From Alphaproteobacteria bacterium CG1_02_46_17 (GTDB lineage: Bacteria > Pseudomonadota > Alphaproteobacteria > Micavibrionales > Micavibrionaceae), in the NCBI GenBank assembly GCA_001871905.1, contig MNUG01000009.1, positions 124,001 to 188,000 of the forward strand: 64,000 nucleotides of DNA, written 5' to 3'. A program made the translations under genes and the position numbers. The notes under the pieces were generated by a model. The model was given only the letters and a program-made list of their open reading frames with translations. It was not told where the DNA came from and made no database searches. Shown piece after piece: positions 37,007-46,202 of the stretch (within the stretch, counting starts at the first letter, position 1; each line of letters opens with the position of its first letter).

Positions 37007-37765
37007 ATGACCCATCCTTCCCACGCCTCTTTATCCTCTTCCGGACGTCCATCAGGTCGTGTGCCAGACGAACTTCGCAAGGTTGAAATCATTTGTGATG
37101 TGTCCAAACATGCCGAAGGGTCTTGTCTGGTTAAATTTGGTGATACGCATGTTCTGTGTACCGCAACAGTTGAGGAGGGTGTTCCGGGCTGGATGAAAAA
37201 TTCAGGCAGGGGATGGGTTACCGCAGAATATGGTATGTTGCCCCGTGCGACTGATAAACGGACTGACCGCGAAGCGGCACGCGGAAAGCAAACCGGACGC
37301 ACACAAGAAATCCAGCGTTTGATCGGTCGGGCATTGCGTGCCGTTGTTGATTTCGAGAGAATGGGAGAACGTCAGGTGCGTCTGGATTGTGACGTCATTC
37401 AAGCTGATGGTGGGACACGGACTGCTGCGATTACCGGAAGTTATGTGGCATTGTATAAGGCATTTGAATATTTGATGAGCTTGGGCCTTTTACAGGTTAT
37501 GCCGTTGCATGACAGTATTGCGGCCATTTCGGTCGGGATTTATAAAGGGCAAGCCGTTCTTGATCTTGATTATGCTGAAGATTCTAATGCCGAAACCGAT
37601 GCCAATTTTGTTATGACTGGACGCGGTGGGATTGTCGAGATTCAGGGCACTGCCGAAAAAGAACCCTTTACCGAAGCGCAGCTTCTTGAGTTGTTGGCCT
37701 TGGCCAAAAAGGGATGCAAGGATCTGGCAATGGCGCAAAATCATGCGCTGAGTTCAAAAGAATAA
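37007..37765 (+). CDS. rph: Ribonuclease PH
   Basis: A 252-residue phosphorolytic exoribonuclease that trims tRNA 3' ends. Visible are [49 protein letters not shown] and [19 protein letters not shown]. The ATG at 37007 (MTHPSHAS) with AAAGG upstream gives near-family length; the frame opens to 36926. It is first of rph-rdgB-hemW, divergent from hrcA as in many alphaproteobacteria. Confidence 0.95.
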   Translation: MTHPSHASLSSSGRPSGRVPDELRKVEIICDVSKHAEGSCLVKFGDTHVLCTATVEEGVPGWMKNSGRGWVTAEYGMLPRATDKRTDREAARGKQTGRTQEIQRLIGRALRAVVDFERMGERQVRLDCDVIQADGGTRTAAITGSYVALYKAFEYLMSLGLLQVMPLHDSIAAISVGIYKGQAVLDLDYAEDSNAETDANFVMTGRGGIVEIQGTAEKEPFTEAQLLELLALAKKGCKDLAMAQNHALSSKE

Positions 37766-37769
37766 TATC

Positions 37770-38354
37770 ATGAAAATCGAAAAACTTGTTCTGGCAACGC
37801 ATAACAAAGGCAAAGTGGCCGAGATGTCGGATATGCTGTCGCCCTTTGGTGTGGAGGTTGTCTCGGCGGCTGATTTCGGGCTGGACGCACCGGAAGAAAC
37901 CGAAGATAACTTTATTGGCAACGCCCTGATTAAGGCGCGATATGTTTGTTCTCAGACCGGACTGCCGGCATTGGCAGATGATAGTGGTCTTTGCGTTAAT
38001 GCGCTGAATGGTGATCCGGGTGTTTATTCGGCTGATTGGGCAGGGCCGGAAAAGGATTTTGATCGGGCGATGCAGATGGTTCAGGATAAAATGGGTGGGG
38101 TGGATGATCGTTCGGCATATTTCATTTCTGTTTTTGCATTTGTACTGCCTGATGGAGGCGAACAAATTTTCGAAGGGCGTTGTACGGGGAATCTTGTCTG
38201 GCCAGCGCGGGGAGACGGCGGGTTCGGGTATGACCCGATCTTTGTGCCCGATGGAGACAGTCGGACATTCGGTGAAATGAATATGACAGAAAAGAAATCA
38301 TATTCCCATCGTGCCAAGGCATTTGCCGAATTCAAAAAGATTTTTGGATCGTGA
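37770..38354 (+). CDS. rdgB: XTP/dITP pyrophosphatase (Ham1 family)
   Basis: A 194-residue house-cleaning nucleotide pyrophosphatase. It has LATHNKGKVAEM at the start, LPALADDSGLCVNAL and GFGYDPIFVPDG, the conserved family motifs. It hydrolyses non-canonical purine triphosphates to monophosphates. It starts four bases after rph and is followed by hemW, indicating one operon. Confidence 0.96.
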   Translation: MKIEKLVLATHNKGKVAEMSDMLSPFGVEVVSAADFGLDAPEETEDNFIGNALIKARYVCSQTGLPALADDSGLCVNALNGDPGVYSADWAGPEKDFDRAMQMVQDKMGGVDDRSAYFISVFAFVLPDGGEQIFEGRCTGNLVWPARGDGGFGYDPIFVPDGDSRTFGEMNMTEKKSYSHRAKAFAEFKKIFGS

Positions 38355-38360
38355 TATTGT

Positions 38361-39530
38361 ATGTCGTTCGGCATTTACATTCACTGGCCTTTTTGCAAAT
38401 CAAAATGTCCTTATTGCGATTTTAATTCCCATGTTCATGATAAAATTGACCATGCTCAATGGCGAGATGCCTATTTGAAATCACTTGAATATTGGTATCG
38501 CCAAACGTCTGACCGTGTGGTGGATACGGTTTTCTTTGGGGGAGGCACGCCGTCTTTGATGGAGCCAGAGACGGTGAAGGTCATTCTTGATTTTATCTGT
38601 TGTCACTGGACGGTGGCTTCTGATTGGGAAGTGACGTTGGAAGCAAACCCGACATCTTTCGAAGTTTCGAAATTCGAGTCCTTTCGCGCGGCGGGGGTTA
38701 ATCGTGTGTCCATCGGTGTTCAGTCTTTCAATGTGGATGATTTGAAATTTCTGGGGCGGGAACATGATTCCAATCAGGCTCGTTTTGCGATTATGCAGGC
38801 CGCCCGGATTTTTGACCGGATTTCTTTTGATTTGATTTATGCGCGTCCCAATCAAACTGTCTCTGCGTGGCGTGAGGAGCTGAGCGAGGCATTGTCTATT
38901 GCCGAAACTGCGGGGTCTTCGGTTGGGCATTTGTCGTTGTACCAGTTGACAATCGAGCAGGGTACGCCGTTTTATACGCGTCATGCACGCCGTGAATTTG
39001 TCATTCCCGAACAGGATCTGGCCGCAGATTTATATGATGTCACGCAAGATGTTTTGGAGAGTGCCGGATATCCTGCGTATGAAGTTTCCAATCATGCGCG
39101 CGTGGGGCAGGAGTCCCGTCATAATCTGATATATTGGAGATATGGAGATTATCTGGGGATTGGCCCCGGTGCGCATGGGCGCGTGACCTTGACTGGAGAA
39201 AAGATTGCGACCCGTGATCATCGGGCGCCGGAAATCTGGTTAAATCGTGTCACAGAGTCCGGACATGGATCACATGATTTTGAAACAGTCGGTTCAGAAG
39301 CCCGTTTTCAAGAATGTCTGATGATGGGATTGCGACTGCGCGAGGGAGTTCCATTTGAGCGGTTATCAGCCGCAGCGGGCGGCGAGTATTCGGGTTTTCT
39401 GGATATGGAGGCTGTCAATCATCTGATCGCAGGTGGAATCCTCGAGGATGATAAAAAATCCCTGCGAACAACGCCGCAGGGATTCAAATGTCTTAATTCT
39501 GTTCTGGGGTATTTGATCGCCAGATCATAA
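38361..39530 (+). CDS. hemW: HemW, haem chaperone radical-SAM protein
   Basis: A 389-residue radical SAM protein. The cluster motif is CKSKCPYC (C-x3-C-x2-C), followed by FFGGGTPSL. The segment RHNLIYWRYGDYLGIGPGAHG carries the HNxxYW signature of HemW, which separates it from true coproporphyrinogen dehydrogenase HemN. It is thought to insert haem into respiratory proteins. Its last 70 bases contain a terminator for the opposite-strand gene. Confidence 0.93.
   Translation: MSFGIYIHWPFCKSKCPYCDFNSHVHDKIDHAQWRDAYLKSLEYWYRQTSDRVVDTVFFGGGTPSLMEPETVKVILDFICCHWTVASDWEVTLEANPTSFEVSKFESFRAAGVNRVSIGVQSFNVDDLKFLGREHDSNQARFAIMQAARIFDRISFDLIYARPNQTVSAWREELSEALSIAETAGSSVGHLSLYQLTIEQGTPFYTRHARREFVIPEQDLAADLYDVTQDVLESAGYPAYEVSNHARVGQESRHNLIYWRYGDYLGIGPGAHGRVTLTGEKIATRDHRAPEIWLNRVTESGHGSHDFETVGSEARFQECLMMGLRLREGVPFERLSAAAGGEYSGFLDMEAVNHLIAGGILEDDKKSLRTTPQGFKCLNSVLGYLIARS
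39451..39484 (-). terminator. Terminator for the DUF-like secreted protein gene, inside hemW
   Basis: On the minus strand AATCCCTGCG pairs with CGCAGGGATT around an 8-base loop and is followed by TTTTTTATC. It lies about 55 bases beyond the 39537 stop, within hemW coding sequence. Confidence 0.8.
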
Positions 39531-39536
39531 TTTTTG

Positions 39537-41054
39537 TTATTTCATATTTCCCATCATGGACATCAGGTCTGCCCCGTTCATGGTCATTTTTCCTTGGTCA
39601 TCGACAACCAGATGATAGGTTCTGATGTCCGGTTTATCAGGTGACATTTGCCCCATGAGTTGTAAAATTGCAAGTTTCTGGGCGATCTGTTGACTAATCT
39701 CTGGATTTTGTTGGTCGTTTTTCAGTTTTTCAAGCAAAGCATCCAGTCCTTTGATCTCCCAATTCTGATCGGTTGTCAGGCCAATCATGCTTTGTCCGGA
39801 GGCTTGCGCCGCGCCTTGTCCATGAACATTGAGGATATCGGTGTTGATATCGACCTTGTTTGAAAAGCTGGTTTGGGCTTCGGCCAGAATCTGCGGATAG
39901 GGTTTAACCGGTGTGGCGTCCGGAGTTGCCCCTTGCATCTCTACTCCTGCAATTTGGCGGGTTGTCTTTACTAGTTCCATCAGAGGCAGGGAGTCTACTT
40001 TGATTTCCAGCTCAGCATTTTTCGGGGTGACATCCTTTTTGTCTTCAAGAGGAACATCCAGCCCGTCGAGGCCAAGACGAAATACCATTGAGGCTTTTTG
40101 GGGATTGGATAAATTCATATCCATACCAAAATGTGCAGATTTCAATGTCACTTCATCACCCGATGCTTCAGGAGTATTCGTGTATCCTGTTGCTTTCAAG
40201 TCTTTCAGAGTCAGTTCGGAGGTGAACTCTCCCATAGGGTTTTCAAACATCTTGGCCATTACATCAAACATATTAAGGGCGGCTGTCGGGTTGTTCTGAA
40301 GATCACTCAGGCTTTGACTGTTCTCGCCCATTGATTTCAATTCGTCCCGCATTTTGGTCATGACTGTGTAATCAACGTTCTTGATCATATAATTGGCGGA
40401 TACCTCGCCAATCGATAGCTTGTCAGTTTGAATGTTTTGAGCAGAAAAGTCGGCAGGGCCAGACCATGTTTTGCTGCCCGGTGTATCTTCCTGAAGGTTT
40501 TGTTTGATATTTATTGTGCCGATTGTAACCAGAGGCACCTGAGGTTCAGGTGTGTCTGGCATGGTCTTTTCAATAGTAACGTTTTTATATTCGGCATTGA
40601 TCTGGAACATATAGTTCATCTTGCTGTTCCAGAGACCTGATGCTTTTTGTTGGCCAAAATGGAAATCAACTTTGCCGTCTTTTGGTGTGTTTACAGAAAC
40701 AGTTCTAGGCAGCGAGAAGGACACTTTCCATTCATCAGCTGTCTTGCCCGGCATGGCGTTGATCGCTATTTTCCCCATGTCATAGGATACAACATCCCCC
40801 GGATAACGGGTTACCAGATGTGGTAAAATGACAGAATAATAAGTACCTTGAGGGGTGACGGTGGTCTCCCCGTTAGCCACCAGAGTGGCGCCTGTGGCGG
40901 CTGTGATCTTTTGTTGTTCTTGAATATAGTTGCTTATCAATGATTTAAGCTCTGCAGCGCCTTGGGCGTCAATAGCAGCATAAGAGGCCGTGGTGGACAT
41001 AAGCAGCAGGGCGGTCGGCATGGTTAAAAGCAGTGTGCGGGGGATGTGTTTCAT
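39537..41054 (-). CDS. Exported protein of unknown function
   Basis: A 505-residue periplasmic protein. The signal peptide MKHIPRTLLLTMPTALLLMS ends near SYA. The mature part is beta-rich and polar with repeated short strands, resembling large lipid-transfer-like or DUF945/DUF2125-type secreted proteins, though no clear match can be claimed. The C-terminal 60 residues are helical (QQIAQKLAILQLMGQM) followed by a short strand (TYHLVVDDQGKMTM). It is a monocistronic gene converging on hemW with its terminator inside hemW. Confidence 0.7.
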   Translation of the reverse strand: MKHIPRTLLLTMPTALLLMSTTASYAAIDAQGAAELKSLISNYIQEQQKITAATGATLVANGETTVTPQGTYYSVILPHLVTRYPGDVVSYDMGKIAINAMPGKTADEWKVSFSLPRTVSVNTPKDGKVDFHFGQQKASGLWNSKMNYMFQINAEYKNVTIEKTMPDTPEPQVPLVTIGTINIKQNLQEDTPGSKTWSGPADFSAQNIQTDKLSIGEVSANYMIKNVDYTVMTKMRDELKSMGENSQSLSDLQNNPTAALNMFDVMAKMFENPMGEFTSELTLKDLKATGYTNTPEASGDEVTLKSAHFGMDMNLSNPQKASMVFRLGLDGLDVPLEDKKDVTPKNAELEIKVDSLPLMELVKTTRQIAGVEMQGATPDATPVKPYPQILAEAQTSFSNKVDINTDILNVHGQGAAQASGQSMIGLTTDQNWEIKGLDALLEKLKNDQQNPEISQQIAQKLAILQLMGQMSPDKPDIRTYHLVVDDQGKMTMNGADLMSMMGNMK

Positions 41055-41244
41055 GGTTTTTCCTGTACTTGATCGGTGTTTCGCCTGATGTTTTGATATA
41101 TTGCGTGGGGCAGTTTAGCAGTTTTTTCTGGCTGTGTCCCAATACAAAAATATTTTCCATTTTATGCCTTTTTGCTTGGATTGAATGCTGTTTGGGGCTA
41201 TAAGTTTCCCTTGTTTCCAATTTTTCAGGGTGTGTATTTCAACC

Positions 41245-42516
41245 ATGATTTTGTCTGCTATCTCTAAACAATTTACCCTCGCTGATGACGGGCAAATTTT
41301 CTTCCAGCCGGATTCCACAAACCCCTTGCCGGGAGCGGCTCTGGCTTTTGTAAAAAAGGGAGAGAGCTTACTGGCTCCAGAGGTAGAGATTCTGGCAGGG
41401 CGTGATCTGGGAAGTGAAGATCCAAATGCTGTGCAGGCTCATGTGGCCACTTGGTTGAAGGCACATATCTATACTGTTCTGGAACCTCTATTTGCTTTGG
41501 TGTCGGATGAGGCCATGGCAGAGTCTGTTCCGGAACCTGTTCGTAACATTTCCTTGAAATTATTCTCTGGTACCGGAATTGTCCCGCGTGGCGATGTCGA
41601 AGACCAGATCGCTTTGCTTGATCCTGAGATGCGCAAGATGTTGCGCGATAAAAAGGTTCGTCTGGGGCCATTGTTGATCTTTTTACCTGATCTCAATAAG
41701 CCAGCGGCTGTTCGCTTGCGTGGGTTGTTGTGGAGCTTGCACCACGATCAGCCATTGCCTGCGCCCGTACCAAAAGACGGTGCGATGTCGGTTGTGGTCG
41801 ATGTCACAACGGCCAACCCTGATTTTTACCGTGCGATTGGTTATCCGCTTTATGGGCCACGCGTGATCCGGATTGATATGCTGGATCGTGTGATTAATGC
41901 AGTTTATGACGGTGCCAAGGGGGGCAAGTTTCAAGCCCAACATTCTATGGCAGAATGGATGGGATGTCCGATTGTCGATCTTTATGCCATTCTGGACTCT
42001 ATGGGTCATAAACGGATTGAAGCGCCGCCAGTTGTAGAACCTGTTGCTGAAATTGCAGAGATTGCCAATGCCAATGATGTTCCTCCGGCAGTTGCTCCTG
42101 TTGCTGTTGTCGAGAGTGTGGTTGAGGAAAATCCTGAAGAAGTTCCAGAAACAGCCGCGACAGAAGACGTAAAAGTAGAAGTAAAAGAGAAAAAAGAGCC
42201 TCAGAAAAAGCCGGAGTTGGATTTCTTTTTCCTGCGTCGTGGTAAAATCCATTCTGAGGCAGCCGAACGTCGTCCACGGTTTGAACGGTCGCCGCGACCT
42301 GAACACGCGGATAAGCCATCTTTCCCGAAAGAACGTTATGCCGCCAAGGGTGCCAAGAAGTCAGATGATGGCGAGCATAAAAAATTCAAGAAAAATAAAT
42401 TTGATGATCGTAAAAAAGACAAGAAAGAGTTCCGCAATGAACCTCGAGTTTTTTCTGCCGAAGCTGCGGATCATGATAATCCTTTTGCCGTCCTGCGGAA
42501 CTTGAAGTTAAAATAG
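41245..42516 (+). CDS. Detached C-terminal domain of an alphaproteobacterial helicase-type protein
   Basis: A 423-residue protein. The first 270 residues (starting MILSAISKQFTLADDGQIFF, with LKPAAVR-like LNKPAAVRLRGLLWSLHH and YRAIGYPLYGPRVIRIDML) resemble, by memory, the region behind the helicase domains of the SUV3/MgpS-type helicases of alphaproteobacteria. The last 150 are a low-complexity acidic stretch, FFLRRGKIHSEAAERRPRFE and a Lys-rich tail. No helicase motif is present and none is encoded upstream on this strand, so this appears a separated part. The ATG at 41245 is used; longer GTG starts are possible. Confidence 0.5.
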   Translation: MILSAISKQFTLADDGQIFFQPDSTNPLPGAALAFVKKGESLLAPEVEILAGRDLGSEDPNAVQAHVATWLKAHIYTVLEPLFALVSDEAMAESVPEPVRNISLKLFSGTGIVPRGDVEDQIALLDPEMRKMLRDKKVRLGPLLIFLPDLNKPAAVRLRGLLWSLHHDQPLPAPVPKDGAMSVVVDVTTANPDFYRAIGYPLYGPRVIRIDMLDRVINAVYDGAKGGKFQAQHSMAEWMGCPIVDLYAILDSMGHKRIEAPPVVEPVAEIAEIANANDVPPAVAPVAVVESVVEENPEEVPETAATEDVKVEVKEKKEPQKKPELDFFFLRRGKIHSEAAERRPRFERSPRPEHADKPSFPKERYAAKGAKKSDDGEHKKFKKNKFDDRKKDKKEFRNEPRVFSAEAADHDNPFAVLRNLKLK

Positions 42517-42525
42517 GAAGATCAT

Positions 42526-43665
42526 TTATGCGAGGGAACGTCTGGTTTCACGGTCGAGGGCAATAATGTCTTCCAGCGTTGAGACAGATTTTCCGGTGGC
42601 AAATGTCAGCCCTTTTTTGACCAAAGGCATAATCTCGCCAAAGGTGATTTCCCTTTTTAAGAATCTTTCGACAGCGATTTCATTAGCAGCGTTGATGCTG
42701 ATGCATGCGGATTGTCCGGCAGCAAGGGCATCGTAAGCCAGTTTAATGGACGGGAATTGGTCGGTGTCCGGTTGTTCGAATTCCAGTTTTGAAAGATTTT
42801 TCCAATCCAGAGTTTTGCCTGTTGTTGCCATGCGGTCAGGGTAGGCGAGTGCATAGGCAATGGGTGTTCGCATATCAGGTGCACCGAGTTGTGCCAGAAC
42901 TGATCCGTCCAGATATTCGACCATTGAATGAATGATAGATTGCGGGTGGATCAGGACATCTATTTGGTTTGCGGGCATATCAAATAAGTAATGAGCCTCG
43001 ATAACTTCCAGAGCTTTGTTCATCATGCTGGCGCTATCAACCGAAATTTTCGCGCCCATAGTCCAGTTTGGGTGCGCTATGGCTTGTTCTGGTGTGGCTG
43101 TTGCCATTTGGTCTTTTGTCCATGTGCGGAACGGGCCACCCGATGCGGTCAGGATAATCTTTTTAATCTGGGCGCGGTTGGCCTTTTCAAAGACTTGAAA
43201 AATGGCGTTATGTTCGCTGTCCACAGGAAGGATCTTTGTATTGTACTTTTTGGCTTCGGATAAGACCAGTTCGCCCGCTGCCACCAAAGGTTCTTTGTTG
43301 GCAATGGTCAGGGCTTTGGTGTTGGGGATGGCTTTGAGGACAGGTTCCAGTCCCGCAATGCCGACAATGGCCGCCATACATAAATCGGTTTCCATGGACG
43401 CCGCTTCGAGAATGGCTGTGCGGCCTGCGCCGACTTTTGTTTGTGTGCCAGCGAGAGCGGATTTAACCTTTTCAAATTGGGTTTCGTCTTGAATGGCCAC
43501 AAATTCGGGGGCAATTTTCAGGGCCTGTTCAATCAACAGATCGGCATTTTTTCCGGCGGTCAGGGCGCGGACTTTGAACTGGTCGGGATTGGGTGCAATC
43601 AAATCAATCGTGCTGGTGCCGATGGAACCTGTTGAGCCGAGAATGGAGATGGTTTTAATGAGCAT
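42526..43665 (-). CDS. dxr: 1-deoxy-D-xylulose-5-phosphate reductoisomerase
   Basis: A 379-residue NADPH-dependent enzyme of the MEP pathway. It starts MLIKTISILGSTGSIGTST with the dinucleotide motif and shows LPVDSEHNAIFQVFE and the GGPFRTW and SVDSASMMNKALEVIEAH segments of the metal and substrate site. The frame opens to 43716, but ATG 43665 matches the family. In many alphaproteobacteria rseP and bamA follow dxr; here the row ends. Confidence 0.97.
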   Translation of the reverse strand: MLIKTISILGSTGSIGTSTIDLIAPNPDQFKVRALTAGKNADLLIEQALKIAPEFVAIQDETQFEKVKSALAGTQTKVGAGRTAILEAASMETDLCMAAIVGIAGLEPVLKAIPNTKALTIANKEPLVAAGELVLSEAKKYNTKILPVDSEHNAIFQVFEKANRAQIKKIILTASGGPFRTWTKDQMATATPEQAIAHPNWTMGAKISVDSASMMNKALEVIEAHYLFDMPANQIDVLIHPQSIIHSMVEYLDGSVLAQLGAPDMRTPIAYALAYPDRMATTGKTLDWKNLSKLEFEQPDTDQFPSIKLAYDALAAGQSACISINAANEIAVERFLKREITFGEIMPLVKKGLTFATGKSVSTLEDIIALDRETRRSLA

Positions 43666-43754
43666 TTTTCTTCTTGATAATATAGGATGGTATCCCTGTT
43701 GCGTTCTCATATACAAGTGAACTTATTTGTTCAGATTGTGATGCTAAAATATAG

Positions 43755-44135
43755 TCATCTTTTGGGTGAAAGGAAATCAATTATATCTTGATTGCTATAT
43801 CCCAACATGCGACCGATGATGATATCGTCAGCATCATCGGGGAACTGGTTTCCGTTAAAAAATTCTTCTTTGATCCAGAAAAATGTATCTATACGCCAGA
43901 CTTGATCGGGGAGAGCAAAGCAGACATATTTTATCAGGTCATCAGATTTATTGGATTTGAAGGATTTTTCTTTGCGAATGATTTTTCCAGATTTAACATG
44001 AGGGGAAAACGCTTTTTCAGGGATGATTTCTTCTGGAGCATTCTGATCCGTATTTTCAATGTCATGGAACATGGCGAAAGATTTTTCTCCTTTCAACATT
44101 AAATCCAGTTCTTTACCTTCATGCGGGCCGATCAT
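43755..44135 (-). CDS. Small hypothetical protein between cdsA and dxr
   Basis: A 126-residue acidic protein starting MIGPHEGKELDLMLKGEKSFAMFHDI, with the middle segment CFALPDQVWRIDTFFWIKEEFF and the closing IIIGRMLGYSNQDIIDFLSPK. The frame opens to 44225, overlapping cdsA by 89 bases; the ATG at 44135 leaves a one-base gap. The family is unknown to me. It is encoded in the dxr-to-rpsB row on the same strand, so probably co-transcribed. Confidence 0.65.
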   Translation of the reverse strand: MIGPHEGKELDLMLKGEKSFAMFHDIENTDQNAPEEIIPEKAFSPHVKSGKIIRKEKSFKSNKSDDLIKYVCFALPDQVWRIDTFFWIKEEFFNGNQFPDDADDIIIGRMLGYSNQDIIDFLSPKR

Positions 44136-44136
44136 C

Positions 44137-44838
44137 TTAAAAATCCGGATGAATAAATATGAGATAGGCGCAATAGACTGGCAAGACGAGTAATAGGGCG
44201 TCGATGCGGTCAAGGATTCCGCCATGACCGGGGATCAGGTTGCCTGTGTCTTTGACTCCTGCTTTGCGTTTCATCAGCGAGATCATTAAATCTCCGGATT
44301 GTCCGGTGATGCCTATGGCGACACCTACGATCATGGTTGAGATCAGGGAAGGCGTGTGGCCTATCAGGCTGTCAGGAGTCAGAACATGAATGCACAAAGA
44401 GAGGGTCAGGGCGGGCCCAAGAAGTGCGCCTGCATATCCTGACCATGTTTTGTTGGGGCTGATGGTCGGGGTCATTTTTGGCCCTTTGAAATTTTTACCA
44501 AAGATGAAAGCCAGAGTGTCGCTTGACCAGATCGTCAGGAACAAAAACAGAATCCACTCAAATCCGTCAGCCAGCCACAGGCGCAGCCATGCCATCTCAA
44601 TAAATGACAGTTCAAGATATATGATGCCGATTATGCCCAGAGCAAGGCGCTTCCAGAGCTTGGGAGTGATTTTGACAGTGAGGTGCATCCATTCTGCCAC
44701 TGCAACCCCGATGCAGGCGGCAAGCAGAACGCCGTATCCCCAACCGCCCCAATACATTACCCCGATCACCAGAGGAATCAGGACGATGGAAGATAAAATC
44801 CTCAACGATAGAGATGATGGAGGGCGTGCGTGGATCAT
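44137..44838 (-). CDS. cdsA: Phosphatidate cytidylyltransferase
   Basis: A 233-residue membrane enzyme making CDP-diacylglycerol for phospholipids. The signature is near the C-terminus: SLMKRKAGVKDTGNLIPGHGGILDRIDALL. About six hydrophobic segments precede it. It follows uppS by a short gap in the classic row frr-uppS-cdsA-dxr. Slightly short compared with some family members (260-280). Confidence 0.94.
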   Translation of the reverse strand: MIHARPPSSLSLRILSSIVLIPLVIGVMYWGGWGYGVLLAACIGVAVAEWMHLTVKITPKLWKRLALGIIGIIYLELSFIEMAWLRLWLADGFEWILFLFLTIWSSDTLAFIFGKNFKGPKMTPTISPNKTWSGYAGALLGPALTLSLCIHVLTPDSLIGHTPSLISTMIVGVAIGITGQSGDLMISLMKRKAGVKDTGNLIPGHGGILDRIDALLLVLPVYCAYLIFIHPDF

Positions 44839-44859
44839 GCGATACCTTTCGCGTTACCT

Positions 44860-45600
44860 TTAGCGTTTTGTTGAGGCAATATTGCCAAAGCGCCGATCGC
44901 GCCGGTTATATTCCTCAATGGCTTGTTCCAATGATTGCTTGTCAAAATCAGGCCAGAGTGTGTTGGTAAACACAAATTCGGTATAGGCGCAGGGCCAGAG
45001 CAGAAAATTTGAAATACGTTGTTCGCCACTGGTGCGGATCATCAGGTCGGGATCGGGAATTCCGGAAGTCATCAGAAATTGCGGAAACAGGGCTTCGACT
45101 TCTTCTTCCGAGAGTTTGCGTTTCTCTCTCGCTGCGTAATCTGCAAGCGCATTGGCGGCATGCAAAATATCGTTACGTCCGCCATAGTTGAGAGCCATAA
45201 CCAGCGTAATCTTGCGGTTGTCTGCGGTCAGGCGTTCGGCGTTATCAATCAGATCAATAATGTCCTGATCGAAATCGCGACGGTTTCCGATGACGCGCAA
45301 GCGGATGCCGTTCTTATGCAGTTCGGCAGTTTCAGAACGCAAATAGGATCGCAAAAGTTTCATCAATTCCTTGACTTCACTTTCCGGGCGCGACCAGTTT
45401 TCTGACGAGAAACCAAATAGGGTCAGGTATTTGACGCCCAGTTCGGCTGCGGCATGTGTGATGCGTTTGACGGCTTCACTGCCTCGTTGATGTCCCATCG
45501 TGCGAGGCAATCCACGCGCAGCAGCCCACCGTCCATTGCCATCCATGATGACGGCAATGTGTGTGGGGATGTTCAGGTTCGGATTTTCAGGCTGCTTCAA
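44860..45600 (-). CDS. uppS: Undecaprenyl diphosphate synthase
   Basis: A 246-residue cis-prenyltransferase with HIAVIMDGNGRWAAARGLPR at the active site, LTLFGFSSENW and LMIRTSGEQRISNFLLWPCAYTE. It makes the lipid carrier for peptidoglycan and O-antigen. It follows frr by 14 bases. Confidence 0.97.
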   Translation of the reverse strand: MKQPENPNLNIPTHIAVIMDGNGRWAAARGLPRTMGHQRGSEAVKRITHAAAELGVKYLTLFGFSSENWSRPESEVKELMKLLRSYLRSETAELHKNGIRLRVIGNRRDFDQDIIDLIDNAERLTADNRKITLVMALNYGGRNDILHAANALADYAAREKRKLSEEEVEALFPQFLMTSGIPDPDLMIRTSGEQRISNFLLWPCAYTEFVFTNTLWPDFDKQSLEQAIEEYNRRDRRFGNIASTKR

Positions 45601-45614
45601 GACTTATCTCTTCC

Positions 45615-46169
45615 CTAGACTTTCATCACGTCGGATTCTTTCTTGGATAGATGGTCATCGACAATCTTGATGTACTGGTCAGTCAATTTTTGAACTTCAT
45701 CCGACATTTTTTTATGTTCGTCTTCTGAAATTTCGTTATCTTTTTCTGCCTTTTTCAGGATGTCCATCCCATCACGTCGAATGTTACGGATCGCGATGCG
45801 GGCCTGTTCGGCATATTTTCCGGCAACTTTCTGGAGTTCCGTCCGGCGTTCGGTCGAGAGTTCAGGAACCGGCACACGGATCAAAGAACCTTCGGCCTGA
45901 GGGTTTAGTCCCAGACCTGAATCACGGATCGCTTTTTCAACGGCCTTGGTGTTGTTCATGTCCCAGACCTGAACCGAGAGAAGGCGTGATTCCGGAACGC
46001 CAACGGTGGCCACCTGATTGAGGGGCATTTTGGCACCGTACACATCAACGACAACGGGTTCGAGCATATGAACAGATGCGCGGCCTGTCCGCAGGCCTGT
46101 ATATTCTTTTTCCAGCATATCAACAGCGCCTTGCATGCGGGATTTGAGGTCGTTCATATCAATAGCCAT
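45615..46169 (-). CDS. frr: Ribosome recycling factor
   Basis: A 184-residue protein with [34 protein letters not shown] and the conserved [15 protein letters not shown]. It recycles ribosomes with EF-G after termination. The length is exactly that of the family. It lies between pyrH and uppS on one strand. Confidence 0.98.
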   Translation of the reverse strand: MAIDMNDLKSRMQGAVDMLEKEYTGLRTGRASVHMLEPVVVDVYGAKMPLNQVATVGVPESRLLSVQVWDMNNTKAVEKAIRDSGLGLNPQAEGSLIRVPVPELSTERRTELQKVAGKYAEQARIAIRNIRRDGMDILKKAEKDNEISEDEHKKMSDEVQKLTDQYIKIVDDHLSKKESDVMKV

Positions 46170-46202
46170 TCTTACGTCCTTTTCTTTTTTGTTTTTGAGG
46201 TC

